This document shows positions 34,983-42,767 of a stretch of 64,000 nucleotides of DNA, one piece after another. The first letter of the stretch is position 1; every line of letters starts with the position of its first letter. The position numbers and the translations under genes were made by a program. The notes under the pieces were generated by a model. The model worked only from the letters and a program-made list of their open reading frames with translations. It was not told where the DNA came from and searched no databases. The stretch is from Lutibacter sp. (lineage in GTDB: Bacteria > Bacteroidota > Bacteroidia > Flavobacteriales > Flavobacteriaceae), in contig NVWM01000003.1 of NCBI GenBank assembly GCA_002733665.1, forward strand, positions 1-64,000, in the 5' to 3' direction.

Positions 34983-35861
34983 TTAATAATATAAATCTTC
35001 GGTTCTTAAGTTCAAAAAACGCCTTGTTGCAAAAAATGTACTCAATAATGTTATAAATATTCCTATCAATAAAATTGCAGCAAATAGTATTGCTAACAAT
35101 AACCTATCATCCATTATTTTCATTTCTGGCAATGTTTTATTCATATAATAAATAACGCCTGCAATTCCTAAAATTGCAACCAAAGAACCAACAATACCAA
35201 GTTGAACACCTTTCCAAAGAAATGGTTTTCTAATAAAACCTTTTGTCGCGCCAACCATTTGCATTGTTTTAATAGTAAATCGTTTTGAATATACCGATAA
35301 TCTAATAGCGCTGTTAATCAAAACAACTGCAATCAGCATAAACAGTCCACTAAAAATTAATACCCAAAAACTAATTCGCTTGATATTTTTAGTCAGTAAA
35401 TCAATCAAAGATTTATCATAAGAAACTTCAAAAACATTGTTGTTTTTTGACAATTCCTCATCAATCTCCGTCATTTTTTCTGGCGTCACAAAATCAGATT
35501 TTACATAGATGTTTATGGCGTTTTTTAATGGGTTTTTTCCTAAATATTCTATAAAATCTTCGCCAATATCTTTACTATATTCTTTCGCTGCCGTCTCTTT
35601 TGACACAAAATCAACTGCCTTTGCATATTCTTGCGCTTCTAAAGTTGATTGTAATTCTTTAACATCTTTATCTTTAGCGCTATCATTTAAAAAAACAGTT
35701 ATAGCGACTTGCTCTTTAAAATGATCAGAAATTGTTTTGGTTTTTAACACTAACAAACCCAATAACCCTAATAAAAATAATACCAAAGCAATACTCACAA
35801 CTACCGAAAAGTATGATGATCGTAAGCGACGTTTTTGATATTTTTCAAATGATTTTGACAT
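34983..35861 (-). CDS. ftsX: Cell division protein FtsX
   Basis: FtsX is the membrane partner of FtsE and in many bacteria controls cell-wall hydrolases at the septum. The 292-residue protein has an N-terminal helix (about 20-41), a periplasmic domain (about 45-165) and three helices at about 168-190, 220-243 and 255-283. ftsE is not next to it, as is usual in Bacteroidota. First gene of the ftsX-DUF3098-uppP unit. Confidence 0.92.
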   Translation of the reverse strand: MSKSFEKYQKRRLRSSYFSVVVSIALVLFLLGLLGLLVLKTKTISDHFKEQVAITVFLNDSAKDKDVKELQSTLEAQEYAKAVDFVSKETAAKEYSKDIGEDFIEYLGKNPLKNAINIYVKSDFVTPEKMTEIDEELSKNNNVFEVSYDKSLIDLLTKNIKRISFWVLIFSGLFMLIAVVLINSAIRLSVYSKRFTIKTMQMVGATKGFIRKPFLWKGVQLGIVGSLVAILGIAGVIYYMNKTLPEMKIMDDRLLLAILFAAILLIGIFITLLSTFFATRRFLNLRTEDLYY

Positions 35862-35934
35862 TTATTCTCTAATAAGTTTTGCGCAAGATACGAATTCGTA
35901 TTAAAAAATTAAATGATTAAAAATTTAAATCTGT

Positions 35935-36028
35935 TGTCATTGCGAATTTTACTTTTTTAAAGTAAAATGTGGCAATCTCACTATTAATAAACAGATTGCC
36001 ACAGTCGTACCTCCTTCGCAAAGACGTA
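35935..36028. repeat. Dispersed palindromic repeat, GTCATTGCGA type
   Basis: TGTCATTGCGAATTTTAC at one end and CTCCTTCGCAAAGACG at the other flank inner arms GGCAATCT and AGATTGCC. A relative lies at 54,835. It fills the 230-base gap between mce and ftsX; nothing else is seen there. Confidence 0.65.
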
Positions 36029-36091
36029 TATAATTGATGTTCCGAATGACGCGCTTTGTTACTTTACACCACTTTACGGACAATCAAAATA

Positions 36092-36493
36092 TTATTCTAT
36101 TTCTTGGCATAGTTCTATTAAAACGCCGTTTGTTGATTTTGGATGTAAAAAGGCAACTAGTTTATTGTCTGCACCTTTTTTTGGTTTTTCATTGAGCACT
36201 ATAAACCCTTCAGATTTTAATCTTTTAATTTCTGATACAATATCTTTAACAGCAAAAGCAATATGATGTACACCTTCTCCTTTCTTTTCAATAAATTTTG
36301 TAATAGGGCTTTCTAAAGTTGTTGCTTGGAGCAACTCAATTTTGTTTGGTCCAACTTTAAAAAACGATGTTATTACTCCTTCGCTTGCTACTTCTTCTAT
36401 TTTATAATGCTCTTTTCCAAAAAGTGACGCAAACAATTCATTTGAAGTGTCAAGGTCTTTAACAGCAATACCAATATGTTCTATTTTTTTCAT
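36092..36493 (-). CDS. mce: Methylmalonyl-CoA epimerase
   Basis: This VOC-superfamily enzyme interconverts (R)- and (S)-methylmalonyl-CoA in propionate metabolism. From the ATG giving MKKIEHIGIAVKDLD it has 133 residues, the usual length. Metal ligands fall in HIGIAV (His5), GVHHIAFAV (His81) and the C-terminal IELCQE. An in-frame Met at 36523 is rejected because it lies inside the repeated leader element. Upstream is the MKQAC leader copy. Confidence 0.9.
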   Translation of the reverse strand: MKKIEHIGIAVKDLDTSNELFASLFGKEHYKIEEVASEGVITSFFKVGPNKIELLQATTLESPITKFIEKKGEGVHHIAFAVKDIVSEIKRLKSEGFIVLNEKPKKGADNKLVAFLHPKSTNGVLIELCQEIE

Positions 36494-36581
36494 GTTTTTA
36501 TATCTATTGTTTTTTAACCTCACATGTGTTCACTATAAATAATGCCATTAAGTAACAATATTTTTAACATGCTTGTTTCAT
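36494..36581 (-). promoter_or_regulatory. Repeated leader element with MKQAC mini-ORF, copy 3 (before mce)
   Basis: On the minus strand ATGAAACAAGCATGTTAA (36581-36564) encodes MKQAC. A diverged block follows (TTATTTATAGTGAACACATG then TGAGG, 36543-36518). The mce ATG lies 88 bases from the mini-ORF ATG. This copy is the most diverged of the three. Confidence 0.65.
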
Positions 36582-36594
36582 TTAGCAAATATAA

Positions 36595-36634
36595 AAAATA
36601 ATAAACACCTTGTCAATTAAGACAAGGTGTTTAT
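36595..36634 (-). terminator. Orphan terminator on the minus strand
   Basis: A 14-bp perfect stem (ATAAACACCTTGTC / GACAAGGTGTTTAT, 36601-36634, 6-base loop) is followed on the minus strand by TATTTTTTATATTT. No minus-strand gene lies upstream within 5 kb. It could insulate mce from antisense transcription or end a short RNA. Confidence 0.7.
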
Positions 36635-36689
36635 AGCAATTTTCCCTTTTTCGATTTCCTTACTAAATCAAATAACTAATACAAAGTTG

Positions 36690-36772
36690 AGGTAAATCCT
36701 ATGTGTTCACAAGAGGGAAAACACTGAAAGTTGTAAAGGGAAAACCCTTTTAAAAAAAGGGGAAAAACCCTT
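36690..36772 (+). promoter_or_regulatory. 23-bp phased operator-like repeats before the kinase/regulator operon
   Basis: Units AGGTAAATCC (36690), AGGGAAAACAC (36714), AGGGAAAACCCT (36737) and GGGGAAAAACCCTT (36759) have their C positions at 36699, 36722, 36745 and 36768, 23 bases apart. They match the array at 32,273 in spacing and core. Nothing else is seen up to the -7 box. Confidence 0.7.
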
Positions 36773-36873
36773 AAGTTTCAGAAAACAAAATATCGCTAAA
36801 TTGTATTTTGTTGATTTCGAATAAGTTAAATGTTTTTTGGTGCTTTTCGGAAAGTAAACTCAATTAAATTATG

Positions 36874-36881
36874 TATTTTAG
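36874..36881 (+). promoter_or_regulatory. Possible -7 box for the kinase/regulator operon
   Basis: TATTTTAG differs from TAnnTTTG at one base and lies 27 bases before the lipoprotein start. Confidence 0.4.
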
Positions 36882-36908
36882 CAATACAACTACAAACAAA
36901 ATAAACAG

Positions 36909-37532
36909 ATGAAAATCACAAATTTACTATGTAAGTCCCTTTTTATTTTAATCATTTTTATTTCATTTATTTCTTGCAAGCCCAAAACTTCTGATATTGA
37001 AACAGATGATTTTTGTGTCACTTACGATGGCAGGCCAGAACAATCTATTTCTTATAAAGAGATGGCGATTATGTTGGCTCAATACCAAGCCACAAGAGAG
37101 CCTATTTTAAAAAACGGATTAGGTTTTGAAGACACAAGAGAAGTCTGGTTTCAAATTGATTCTTTAAAAAAATATCTTGCTTATGTAGAAAAACTTTCTA
37201 AAGATAGTGGTGTAGAGATTACTGGATTTAATTTTATTTCTGCTGCTTATCCTGACAAGCCAATATATGGAAATCAAAAAAATTATCAAACACTGATTTT
37301 AAATCCAACAACCACTAAAGGTGACAACCCTAGAGTATCTTTTGATCCTTTATATTCAACAAATGGAAATCCTGCTTTTGTAAGCGATTTATTATTACCA
37401 TATTTAAGTGAAATTGACAGCCTAACATACAGTAAAAAAGATGTTAAAAAATATATAGTTAATTTGATGGAAGGACTTGAAGACACTCCAAGTTCTGCAA
37501 TGAATAAAGGTCAAGGTTCACCACCGAACTAA
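36909..37532 (+). CDS. Lipoprotein of unknown function, first gene of a two-component operon
   Basis: This 207-residue protein has a lipoprotein signal (IISF-type stretch ending FISC, Cys23). The body has no recognised domain; it contains FCVTYDGRPEQSISYKEM (about 35-52), a helical middle part and a Gly/Pro-rich tail. It is followed after 6 bases by a membrane protein, a histidine kinase and a response regulator, so it may be an envelope component of the sensing system or an output of it. Confidence 0.7.
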   Translation: MKITNLLCKSLFILIIFISFISCKPKTSDIETDDFCVTYDGRPEQSISYKEMAIMLAQYQATREPILKNGLGFEDTREVWFQIDSLKKYLAYVEKLSKDSGVEITGFNFISAAYPDKPIYGNQKNYQTLILNPTTTKGDNPRVSFDPLYSTNGNPAFVSDLLLPYLSEIDSLTYSKKDVKKYIVNLMEGLEDTPSSAMNKGQGSPPN

Positions 37533-37538
37533 TAAATA

Positions 37539-38156
37539 ATGAGTTTAATCCTTTTACTTAAAATATTAGAATATACTTCTGCAATAATAGCCACAATTAA
37601 GTATAAGAAATTTGCTTCAAAATTTACTACTTATTTCCTTATTTACTTGTGGATAATTTGCTTAACAGAAACATTAAGTCCACAAGTATCTAAATATGGG
37701 TTTTCAGTAAATGGTTTATATACTATCTATACTTTTTTTGAATTTAACCTTCTTTTCTTAATGTATCTCTCAATTACGAAGGTTGAATTCTATAAAAAAT
37801 TAATAAAACTATTTATAACTATAACCAATTTAGTCTTTTTCTTTGAAGTCTATAAATATGGTTTGACGATGTGGGCATCAAATACATCCGTTGTTGGTTC
37901 AATATTGTTAAGTATTATTTTAATTCTATATTTAAAAGAGTTTTTATATTCTGATAAAATTTTAAACTATTCTAAGTCTCTTTATTTTTGGATAACTTTG
38001 GGTTCATTGGTCTATTATTTAGGCTCAATTCCTTTTCAGGCAATTATAAATTATCTTGAAAACAGAGATTTATATTTTTTGCAAATTTCTTTAGCAATTT
38101 TTGCTCAATCTTGTGTAATCATCGGTTTTTTATGGAGCAAGAAAGAAACGAAATAG
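37539..38156 (+). CDS. Polytopic membrane protein upstream of the histidine kinase
   Basis: This 205-residue protein has about six membrane segments (approximately 3-20, 28-45, 58-77, 86-106, 114-131 and 145-200, the last region holding two). It resembles the membrane sensor parts found next to soluble-type kinases. Its end overlaps the kinase start by 25 bases. It may act as the sensing partner of the kinase; that is inference. Confidence 0.7.
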   Translation: MSLILLLKILEYTSAIIATIKYKKFASKFTTYFLIYLWIICLTETLSPQVSKYGFSVNGLYTIYTFFEFNLLFLMYLSITKVEFYKKLIKLFITITNLVFFFEVYKYGLTMWASNTSVVGSILLSIILILYLKEFLYSDKILNYSKSLYFWITLGSLVYYLGSIPFQAIINYLENRDLYFLQISLAIFAQSCVIIGFLWSKKETK

Positions 38157-38884
38157 TCATCATTTTAGCAACACTGATTGTTGTAATTATTACATTATCA
38201 TTAGTATGGTTATTTATTGTTTTTCAAAAAAGAAAAAATAATCTCTTACAAGACCAAGAAAATGCTCAAAAACAGTTTGAAAAAGAAATTGCAGAAACAC
38301 AAGTAGAAATAAGAGAGCAAACGCTTAGAAATATCAGTTGGGAACTGCATGATAATATCGGACAGTTATTAACGCTTGCCAAAATACAATTACAAGTTGC
38401 TACTCCTGAGAACATAAAAGAAGTAAGTGGTACCATTAGTAAAGGTTTGCAAGAAGTACGTGCGCTATCAAAATTGATTAATCCTGATTTTGTAAAAAAC
38501 ATTGAACTTTATAAGGTTGTACAACTCGAAATAGATCGTTTTAATCGACTTAATTTCATAAAATCTGAATTAAATGTTATAGGCGAAACTCATAAATTAG
38601 ATCCAAAAGTCGAGATTATTTTATTTAGAATTTTACAAGAATTTTTCTCTAACACAATTAAACATTCAAAAGCAACAACGTTAAAGGTCGATTTGAATTA
38701 TCAAAAAAACTCTTTAGATATAACTGCTAAAGATGATGGCATTGGTTATGATACTTCTGAAGATTCTAAAAATGGAATAGGATTATTAAACATCCAAAAC
38801 AGAGCTAAACTAATCAATGCAGAAATAGATTTTAATTCTGAAATTGGAAAAGGAACCATTTTAAAAATTATTCACTATTTTTAA
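38132..38884 (+). CDS. Sensor histidine kinase (HisKA_3 type)
   Basis: This 250-residue kinase has one membrane segment (about 8-31), a coiled coil (about 36-66) and the NarX/DegS-type dimerisation domain with phospho-acceptor His73 (WELHDNIGQLL). The ATPase domain has EFFSNTIKHSKA, DDGIGYDT and GIGLLNIQNRA. An extension to 38111 is rejected; MEQERNE gives the better membrane N-terminus. No extracytoplasmic sensor domain is present. The response regulator starts 3 bases later. Confidence 0.9.
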   Translation: MEQERNEIVIILATLIVVIITLSLVWLFIVFQKRKNNLLQDQENAQKQFEKEIAETQVEIREQTLRNISWELHDNIGQLLTLAKIQLQVATPENIKEVSGTISKGLQEVRALSKLINPDFVKNIELYKVVQLEIDRFNRLNFIKSELNVIGETHKLDPKVEIILFRILQEFFSNTIKHSKATTLKVDLNYQKNSLDITAKDDGIGYDTSEDSKNGIGLLNIQNRAKLINAEIDFNSEIGKGTILKIIHYF

Positions 38885-38887
38885 GCC

Positions 38888-39526
38888 ATGAAAAAGTATA
38901 CTGTAGTTATTGTAGAGGATCATTTGCTGCTTTCCCAAGCAATTGGAAATATTGTAGATTCTTTTGATGACTTTGAAGTCATCTCTTTGTTCAATAATGG
39001 CAAAGAATTAACAGAAAAAATTGCAACATTAGACAAAATTCCTGATGTTATTTTGATGGATATTAACATGCCAATAATGAACGGCATTGAAACAACAGAA
39101 TGGCTCACGAAACACCATCCTAATGCTAAAGTTTTGGCTCTTTCTGTAGAAGATGATGAAGATACAGTACTTAGAATGCTTCGTGCTGGTGCCAAAGGAT
39201 ACCTACTCAAAGATGTAGAGAAATCTATCTTAGAGTATGCGTTATTAGAAGTTATAAAAAACGGATTTTATTACACTAAAGATGTTACTGATATTTTGAT
39301 GAATTCACTTTCTAAAGAGCAAAAATCAGTAGAACTCAAGGAAAAAGAGTTGATTTTCATAAGACATGCTTGTACTGAAATGACCTATAGAGAAATTGCG
39401 GGGAAAATGTTTTTAAGCCCTAAAACTATTGATGGTTACAGACAAGTCTTATTTGAAAAATTAAATGTAAAAAACAGAATTGGATTGGCAATGTATGCCA
39501 TAAGAAATAATATATATATACCTTAA
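38888..39526 (+). CDS. NarL/FixJ-family response regulator
   Basis: This 212-residue regulator has a receiver domain (1-120) with acidic pocket Glu10/Asp11, phospho-acceptor Asp58 (VILMDINMP) and Lys108 (YLLKDV). A LuxR-type helix-turn-helix follows at about 150-205 (MTYREIAGKMFLSPKTIDGY). It is the natural partner of the kinase upstream and the best local candidate to bind the 23-bp phased sites. Confidence 0.93.
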   Translation: MKKYTVVIVEDHLLLSQAIGNIVDSFDDFEVISLFNNGKELTEKIATLDKIPDVILMDINMPIMNGIETTEWLTKHHPNAKVLALSVEDDEDTVLRMLRAGAKGYLLKDVEKSILEYALLEVIKNGFYYTKDVTDILMNSLSKEQKSVELKEKELIFIRHACTEMTYREIAGKMFLSPKTIDGYRQVLFEKLNVKNRIGLAMYAIRNNIYIP

Positions 39527-39585
39527 TATCAATGATTTTCTAACTTCTAGCCTAATTTTTGAACAAGATTATCGAAATTTAAGCG

Positions 39586-39593
39586 TATTTTTG
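39586..39593 (+). promoter_or_regulatory. -7 box only 4 bases before rbfA
   Basis: TATTTTTG matches TAnnTTTG and is followed by CCAA and then the rbfA ATG, so transcription would start at or next to the start codon. Confidence 0.5.
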
Positions 39594-39597
39594 CCAA

Positions 39598-39993
39598 ATG
39601 GAAGAAACAAATAGACAGAAAAAAATTGCAGGTGTTTTACAAAAGGACTTAGTTGATGTACTTCAAAAGGCTGCACAAGACGGAATGAAAGGCGTTCTAA
39701 TATCAGTAACTAAAGTTCGTGTAACCACAGACTTGTCTGAAGCAAAGGTCTTTATCAGTGTTTTTCCATCAGAAAAAAGAGATGAATTATTGAAAGGTAT
39801 TATCTCAAATACAGTTGCCATTCGTCATGAAATGGCTCGAAGAACAAGACATCAATTGCGCAGAATGCCTCATTTAGCATTTTTTGGAGATGATTCTTTA
39901 GATTATATTGAAGGAATTGAAAGCGCTTTAAAAGGAGATAAGGACAATCCTATTACAAATCCTGATATTTTAGACAAACGCCAAAAAAGATAA
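39598..39993 (+). CDS. rbfA: 30S ribosome-binding factor A
   Basis: RbfA helps mature the 5' end of 16S rRNA and is needed for cold growth in other bacteria. The 131-residue protein has the usual start (RQKKIAGVLQKDLVDVLQ) and the central KVRVTTDLSEAKVFISVFP strand region, ending in helix RRTRHQLRRMP. The permease gene follows 3 bases after its stop. Confidence 0.94.
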   Translation: MEETNRQKKIAGVLQKDLVDVLQKAAQDGMKGVLISVTKVRVTTDLSEAKVFISVFPSEKRDELLKGIISNTVAIRHEMARRTRHQLRRMPHLAFFGDDSLDYIEGIESALKGDKDNPITNPDILDKRQKR

Positions 39994-39996
39994 TTT

Positions 39997-41199
39997 TTGA
40001 ATTTTCCACTGTACATTGCAAAACGTTATTTGTTTTCAAAAAGCAGTAACAACACCATAAATATTATTACAATAATTGCAGCAATTGGTGTAATTATTGG
40101 CACAATGGCATTATTTATTGTCCTTTCCGGATTTTCAGGGTTAAAAACTTTCAGCATTAATTTCTTACAAACTTCAGATCCAGATTTTAAAATTACATCT
40201 GTAAAAGGAAAAACTATTGATTTTTCTGAAAGCATAAAATCTAAAATTGAAGAAATAAATGGCATTGCTCATTACACAAAAGTAGTTGAAGAACGTGCTT
40301 TTTTTGATTTTAAAAACAAAACACATCTTGCATCTATTAAAGGTGTTGAAGAGAATTACCTAAAAATAAATAACATAGACACTGCAATTGTTGTTGGTAA
40401 TTGGATTGATTTTAATTTTACTAATAACGTGGTTGTTGGGAACCAAATTTCGAATAAACTTTCGATGGGTATTAATGACTATCTAGAGCCATTAAAAATT
40501 TATGTTCCAAAAGCAGGAAGTGGTTATGTAGAAAGTATTAAAAAAGATGTGAATTCCGTTTACGCACAACCTTCAGGAATTTTTATGCTTAATGAAGAAC
40601 TAGACAAAAAATATGCTTTTATTCCGATAGCCTTGGCACAAGAATTATTGAGTTATAAACCAAATCAAATTAGTGCAATAGAAGTAAAAGTAGCAAATCT
40701 TGATGATAGAGATACTATCATAGAAAACTTACAAAACAGTCTTGGAAGCGATTATAAAATCCTGACTAGAGAACAACTAAACGCAGTGTTTTACAAGATG
40801 CTAAACACTGAAAACCTGGCTTCGTACCTTATTTTTACATTGATTTTAATTATTGCTTTATTTAATGTTATTGGCGCATTAATCATGATGATTTTTGACA
40901 AAAAAAATAACCTCAAAACACTTTATAATTTAGGAGCAACGATAAAAGGTATCAGAAAAATATTTGTACTCCAAGGATTTTTACTCTCCTTCTTTGGTTT
41001 GCTTATTGGATTGACACTTGCTATTATTTTAGTGTTTGCTCAACAACGCTTTGGCTTTTTTATGATTACGCAATCACTTGCTTTTCCTGTAGAATTTCAA
41101 TTTTGGAATGTGATTGTAGTGTTTTTTACAATCCTTGTTTTAGGGTCTATTGCTTCGTTTATTGCGAGTAGTAGGATAAATGAAAAAATATTAAGTTGA
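39997..41199 (+). CDS. FtsX-like ABC transporter permease (LolC/LolE type)
   Basis: This 400-residue inner-membrane permease has a first helix at about 22-46 and a periplasmic domain at about 50-265. Three C-terminal helices (about 275-302, 322-350, 365-390) belong to the FtsX domain. The layout is that of lipoprotein-releasing LolC/E proteins. The start is TTG at 39997 (MNFPLYIAKRYLFS), supported by family N-termini and the 3-base gap to rbfA. The ATPase partner is not nearby. Confidence 0.88.
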   Translation: MNFPLYIAKRYLFSKSSNNTINIITIIAAIGVIIGTMALFIVLSGFSGLKTFSINFLQTSDPDFKITSVKGKTIDFSESIKSKIEEINGIAHYTKVVEERAFFDFKNKTHLASIKGVEENYLKINNIDTAIVVGNWIDFNFTNNVVVGNQISNKLSMGINDYLEPLKIYVPKAGSGYVESIKKDVNSVYAQPSGIFMLNEELDKKYAFIPIALAQELLSYKPNQISAIEVKVANLDDRDTIIENLQNSLGSDYKILTREQLNAVFYKMLNTENLASYLIFTLILIIALFNVIGALIMMIFDKKNNLKTLYNLGATIKGIRKIFVLQGFLLSFFGLLIGLTLAIILVFAQQRFGFFMITQSLAFPVEFQFWNVIVVFFTILVLGSIASFIASSRINEKILS

Positions 41200-41201
41200 T
41201 T

Positions 41202-41753
41202 ATGAAAAATTTACTTGTAATTGCTTTAATCTTATTTAGCCAGCAAATAATTAGCGCTCAAAAAAACAAAATATATAGTGATAGTTTAGTTACTATTAAT
41301 ATACCTATAAATTGGAAAGAGTTTAATCATAATTCATATGAAGATTCTGAAAGAATTGTGTCTTTTTATCCAAAAAAAGAAAAGTTAAGAACTTTTGACA
41401 AAACTCGGGAGAAATCTATAACTTTTGTAAGTTTATATAAAACTTCTCTAAAAGATAGTATGAGTTTATCTAATTTTTTGAAAAATCGAGTAAAACTTGC
41501 AAAAGAGAAGTTTTCTAATATTGAAAAATTGCAAACTCTGATTGCGCAAAATAACTTCGGAGAAGTACAGATTTTAGATGTAACTTATATCAATAATTTT
41601 TCTCAAAAGAACAATAGAATGCACCATTTAGAATATAATTTTAAACACAAAGGTTATCTATATTCATTTTATTATATAACTCCAGAAAAAAAATATAAAA
41701 AATACTCAAGCAATGTTGAGTATATTCTTAGTTCAATTTTAATAAAGGAATAA
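41202..41753 (+). CDS. Exported protein of unknown function
   Basis: This 183-residue protein has a clear signal peptide (MKNLLVIALILFSQQIISAQ). The mature part resembles small exported proteins with a PsbP/DcrB-like fold (VTINIPINWKEF and a C-terminal YILSSILI strand), but this is a weak impression. The ATG at 41202 is preferred to a TTG two codons upstream. Its start lies 2 bases after the permease stop. Confidence 0.7.
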   Translation: MKNLLVIALILFSQQIISAQKNKIYSDSLVTINIPINWKEFNHNSYEDSERIVSFYPKKEKLRTFDKTREKSITFVSLYKTSLKDSMSLSNFLKNRVKLAKEKFSNIEKLQTLIAQNNFGEVQILDVTYINNFSQKNNRMHHLEYNFKHKGYLYSFYYITPEKKYKKYSSNVEYILSSILIKE

Positions 41754-41754
41754 A

Positions 41755-42735
41755 TCACCCAAACTTCTGTAATACCTCATCAAATGCATCAAATACTTCT
41801 TGTGAAGAATTTGAAGTCACCATTTTCATTCTATATTCTTTAAAATGTGGTATTCCTTTAAAATAAGTTGCATAATGACGTCTTGTTTCTAAAACTCCTT
41901 GCATTTCACTTTCTTTCCAATCAATCTCCATTTGCAAATGTCTTTTTGCAGTTTCAACTCTATCAGCAATTGTGATTTCAGGTAAATGTTCTCCTGTTTT
42001 AAAGTAATGTTTTACTTGTTTAAAAAACCAAGGATTTCCAATACTCGCACGACCAATCATCGCACCATCTAATCCATATAAATCGCGCATTTCCATCGCT
42101 TTTTCAGGCGTATTTACATCGCCGTTTCCAAATACAGGGATATGCATTCTTGGGTTGTTTTTTACAGCAGCAATAGGTTTCCAATCTGCTTCTCCTTTAT
42201 ACATTTGTGCTCGTGTTCTCCCATGAATTGAAATAGCGGCACATCCTACATCTTGCAATCTTTCTGCAACTTCAACAATTTTTATAGAGTTGTGATCCCA
42301 TCCTAATCGTGTTTTTACAGTAACTGGTAAATTAGTTCTTTTTACCATTTCGGCAGTTAACTGTTCCATCAGACAGATATCTTTCAAAATTCCTGCTCCT
42401 GCTCCTTTTGACACAACTTTTTTAACGGGACACCCAAAATTGATGTCAATAATGTCAGGTTTGGACCTTTCAACAATGTCAATCGTTTGTAGCATTGATT
42501 CAAGATTAGCTCCAAAAATTTGAATTCCTACAGGACGTTCTTTTTCGTAGATATCAAGTTTTTTTATACTCTTTGCTGCATCTCTAATTAAACCTTCTGA
42601 AGAAATAAATTCAGTATATACAACATCTGCGCCTTGCTCTTTGCACAATGCTCGAAATGGTGGGTCACTAACATCTTCCATTGGCGCAAGCAACAAGGGA
42701 AAGTCTGGTAATTCTATGTTTCCTATTTTAATCAC
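41755..42735 (-). CDS. dusB: tRNA-dihydrouridine synthase
   Basis: This 326-residue FMN enzyme reduces uridines in tRNA. The TIM barrel begins LLLAPMEDVSDPPFR. The catalytic cysteine Cys102 is in INFGCPVKKV. IHGRTRAQMYKGEADW and the phosphate loop around GNGDV are present. The C-terminal helical domain (about 245-326) contacts tRNA. It is of the DusB type common in Bacteroidota. One base separates its stop from that of the convergent exported-protein gene. Confidence 0.92.
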   Translation of the reverse strand: MIKIGNIELPDFPLLLAPMEDVSDPPFRALCKEQGADVVYTEFISSEGLIRDAAKSIKKLDIYEKERPVGIQIFGANLESMLQTIDIVERSKPDIIDINFGCPVKKVVSKGAGAGILKDICLMEQLTAEMVKRTNLPVTVKTRLGWDHNSIKIVEVAERLQDVGCAAISIHGRTRAQMYKGEADWKPIAAVKNNPRMHIPVFGNGDVNTPEKAMEMRDLYGLDGAMIGRASIGNPWFFKQVKHYFKTGEHLPEITIADRVETAKRHLQMEIDWKESEMQGVLETRRHYATYFKGIPHFKEYRMKMVTSNSSQEVFDAFDEVLQKFG

Positions 42736-42767
42736 TTATAATTTATTTTTTGGCAGTCATCCTACGA

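Noticed and set aside
36633-36646. 14-mer TATAGCAATTTTCC-like match between 36.6 kb and the minus strand at 47.1 kb
   Set aside because: Matches of this length are expected by chance in 64 kb of AT-rich DNA, and the contexts around the hairpins differ.
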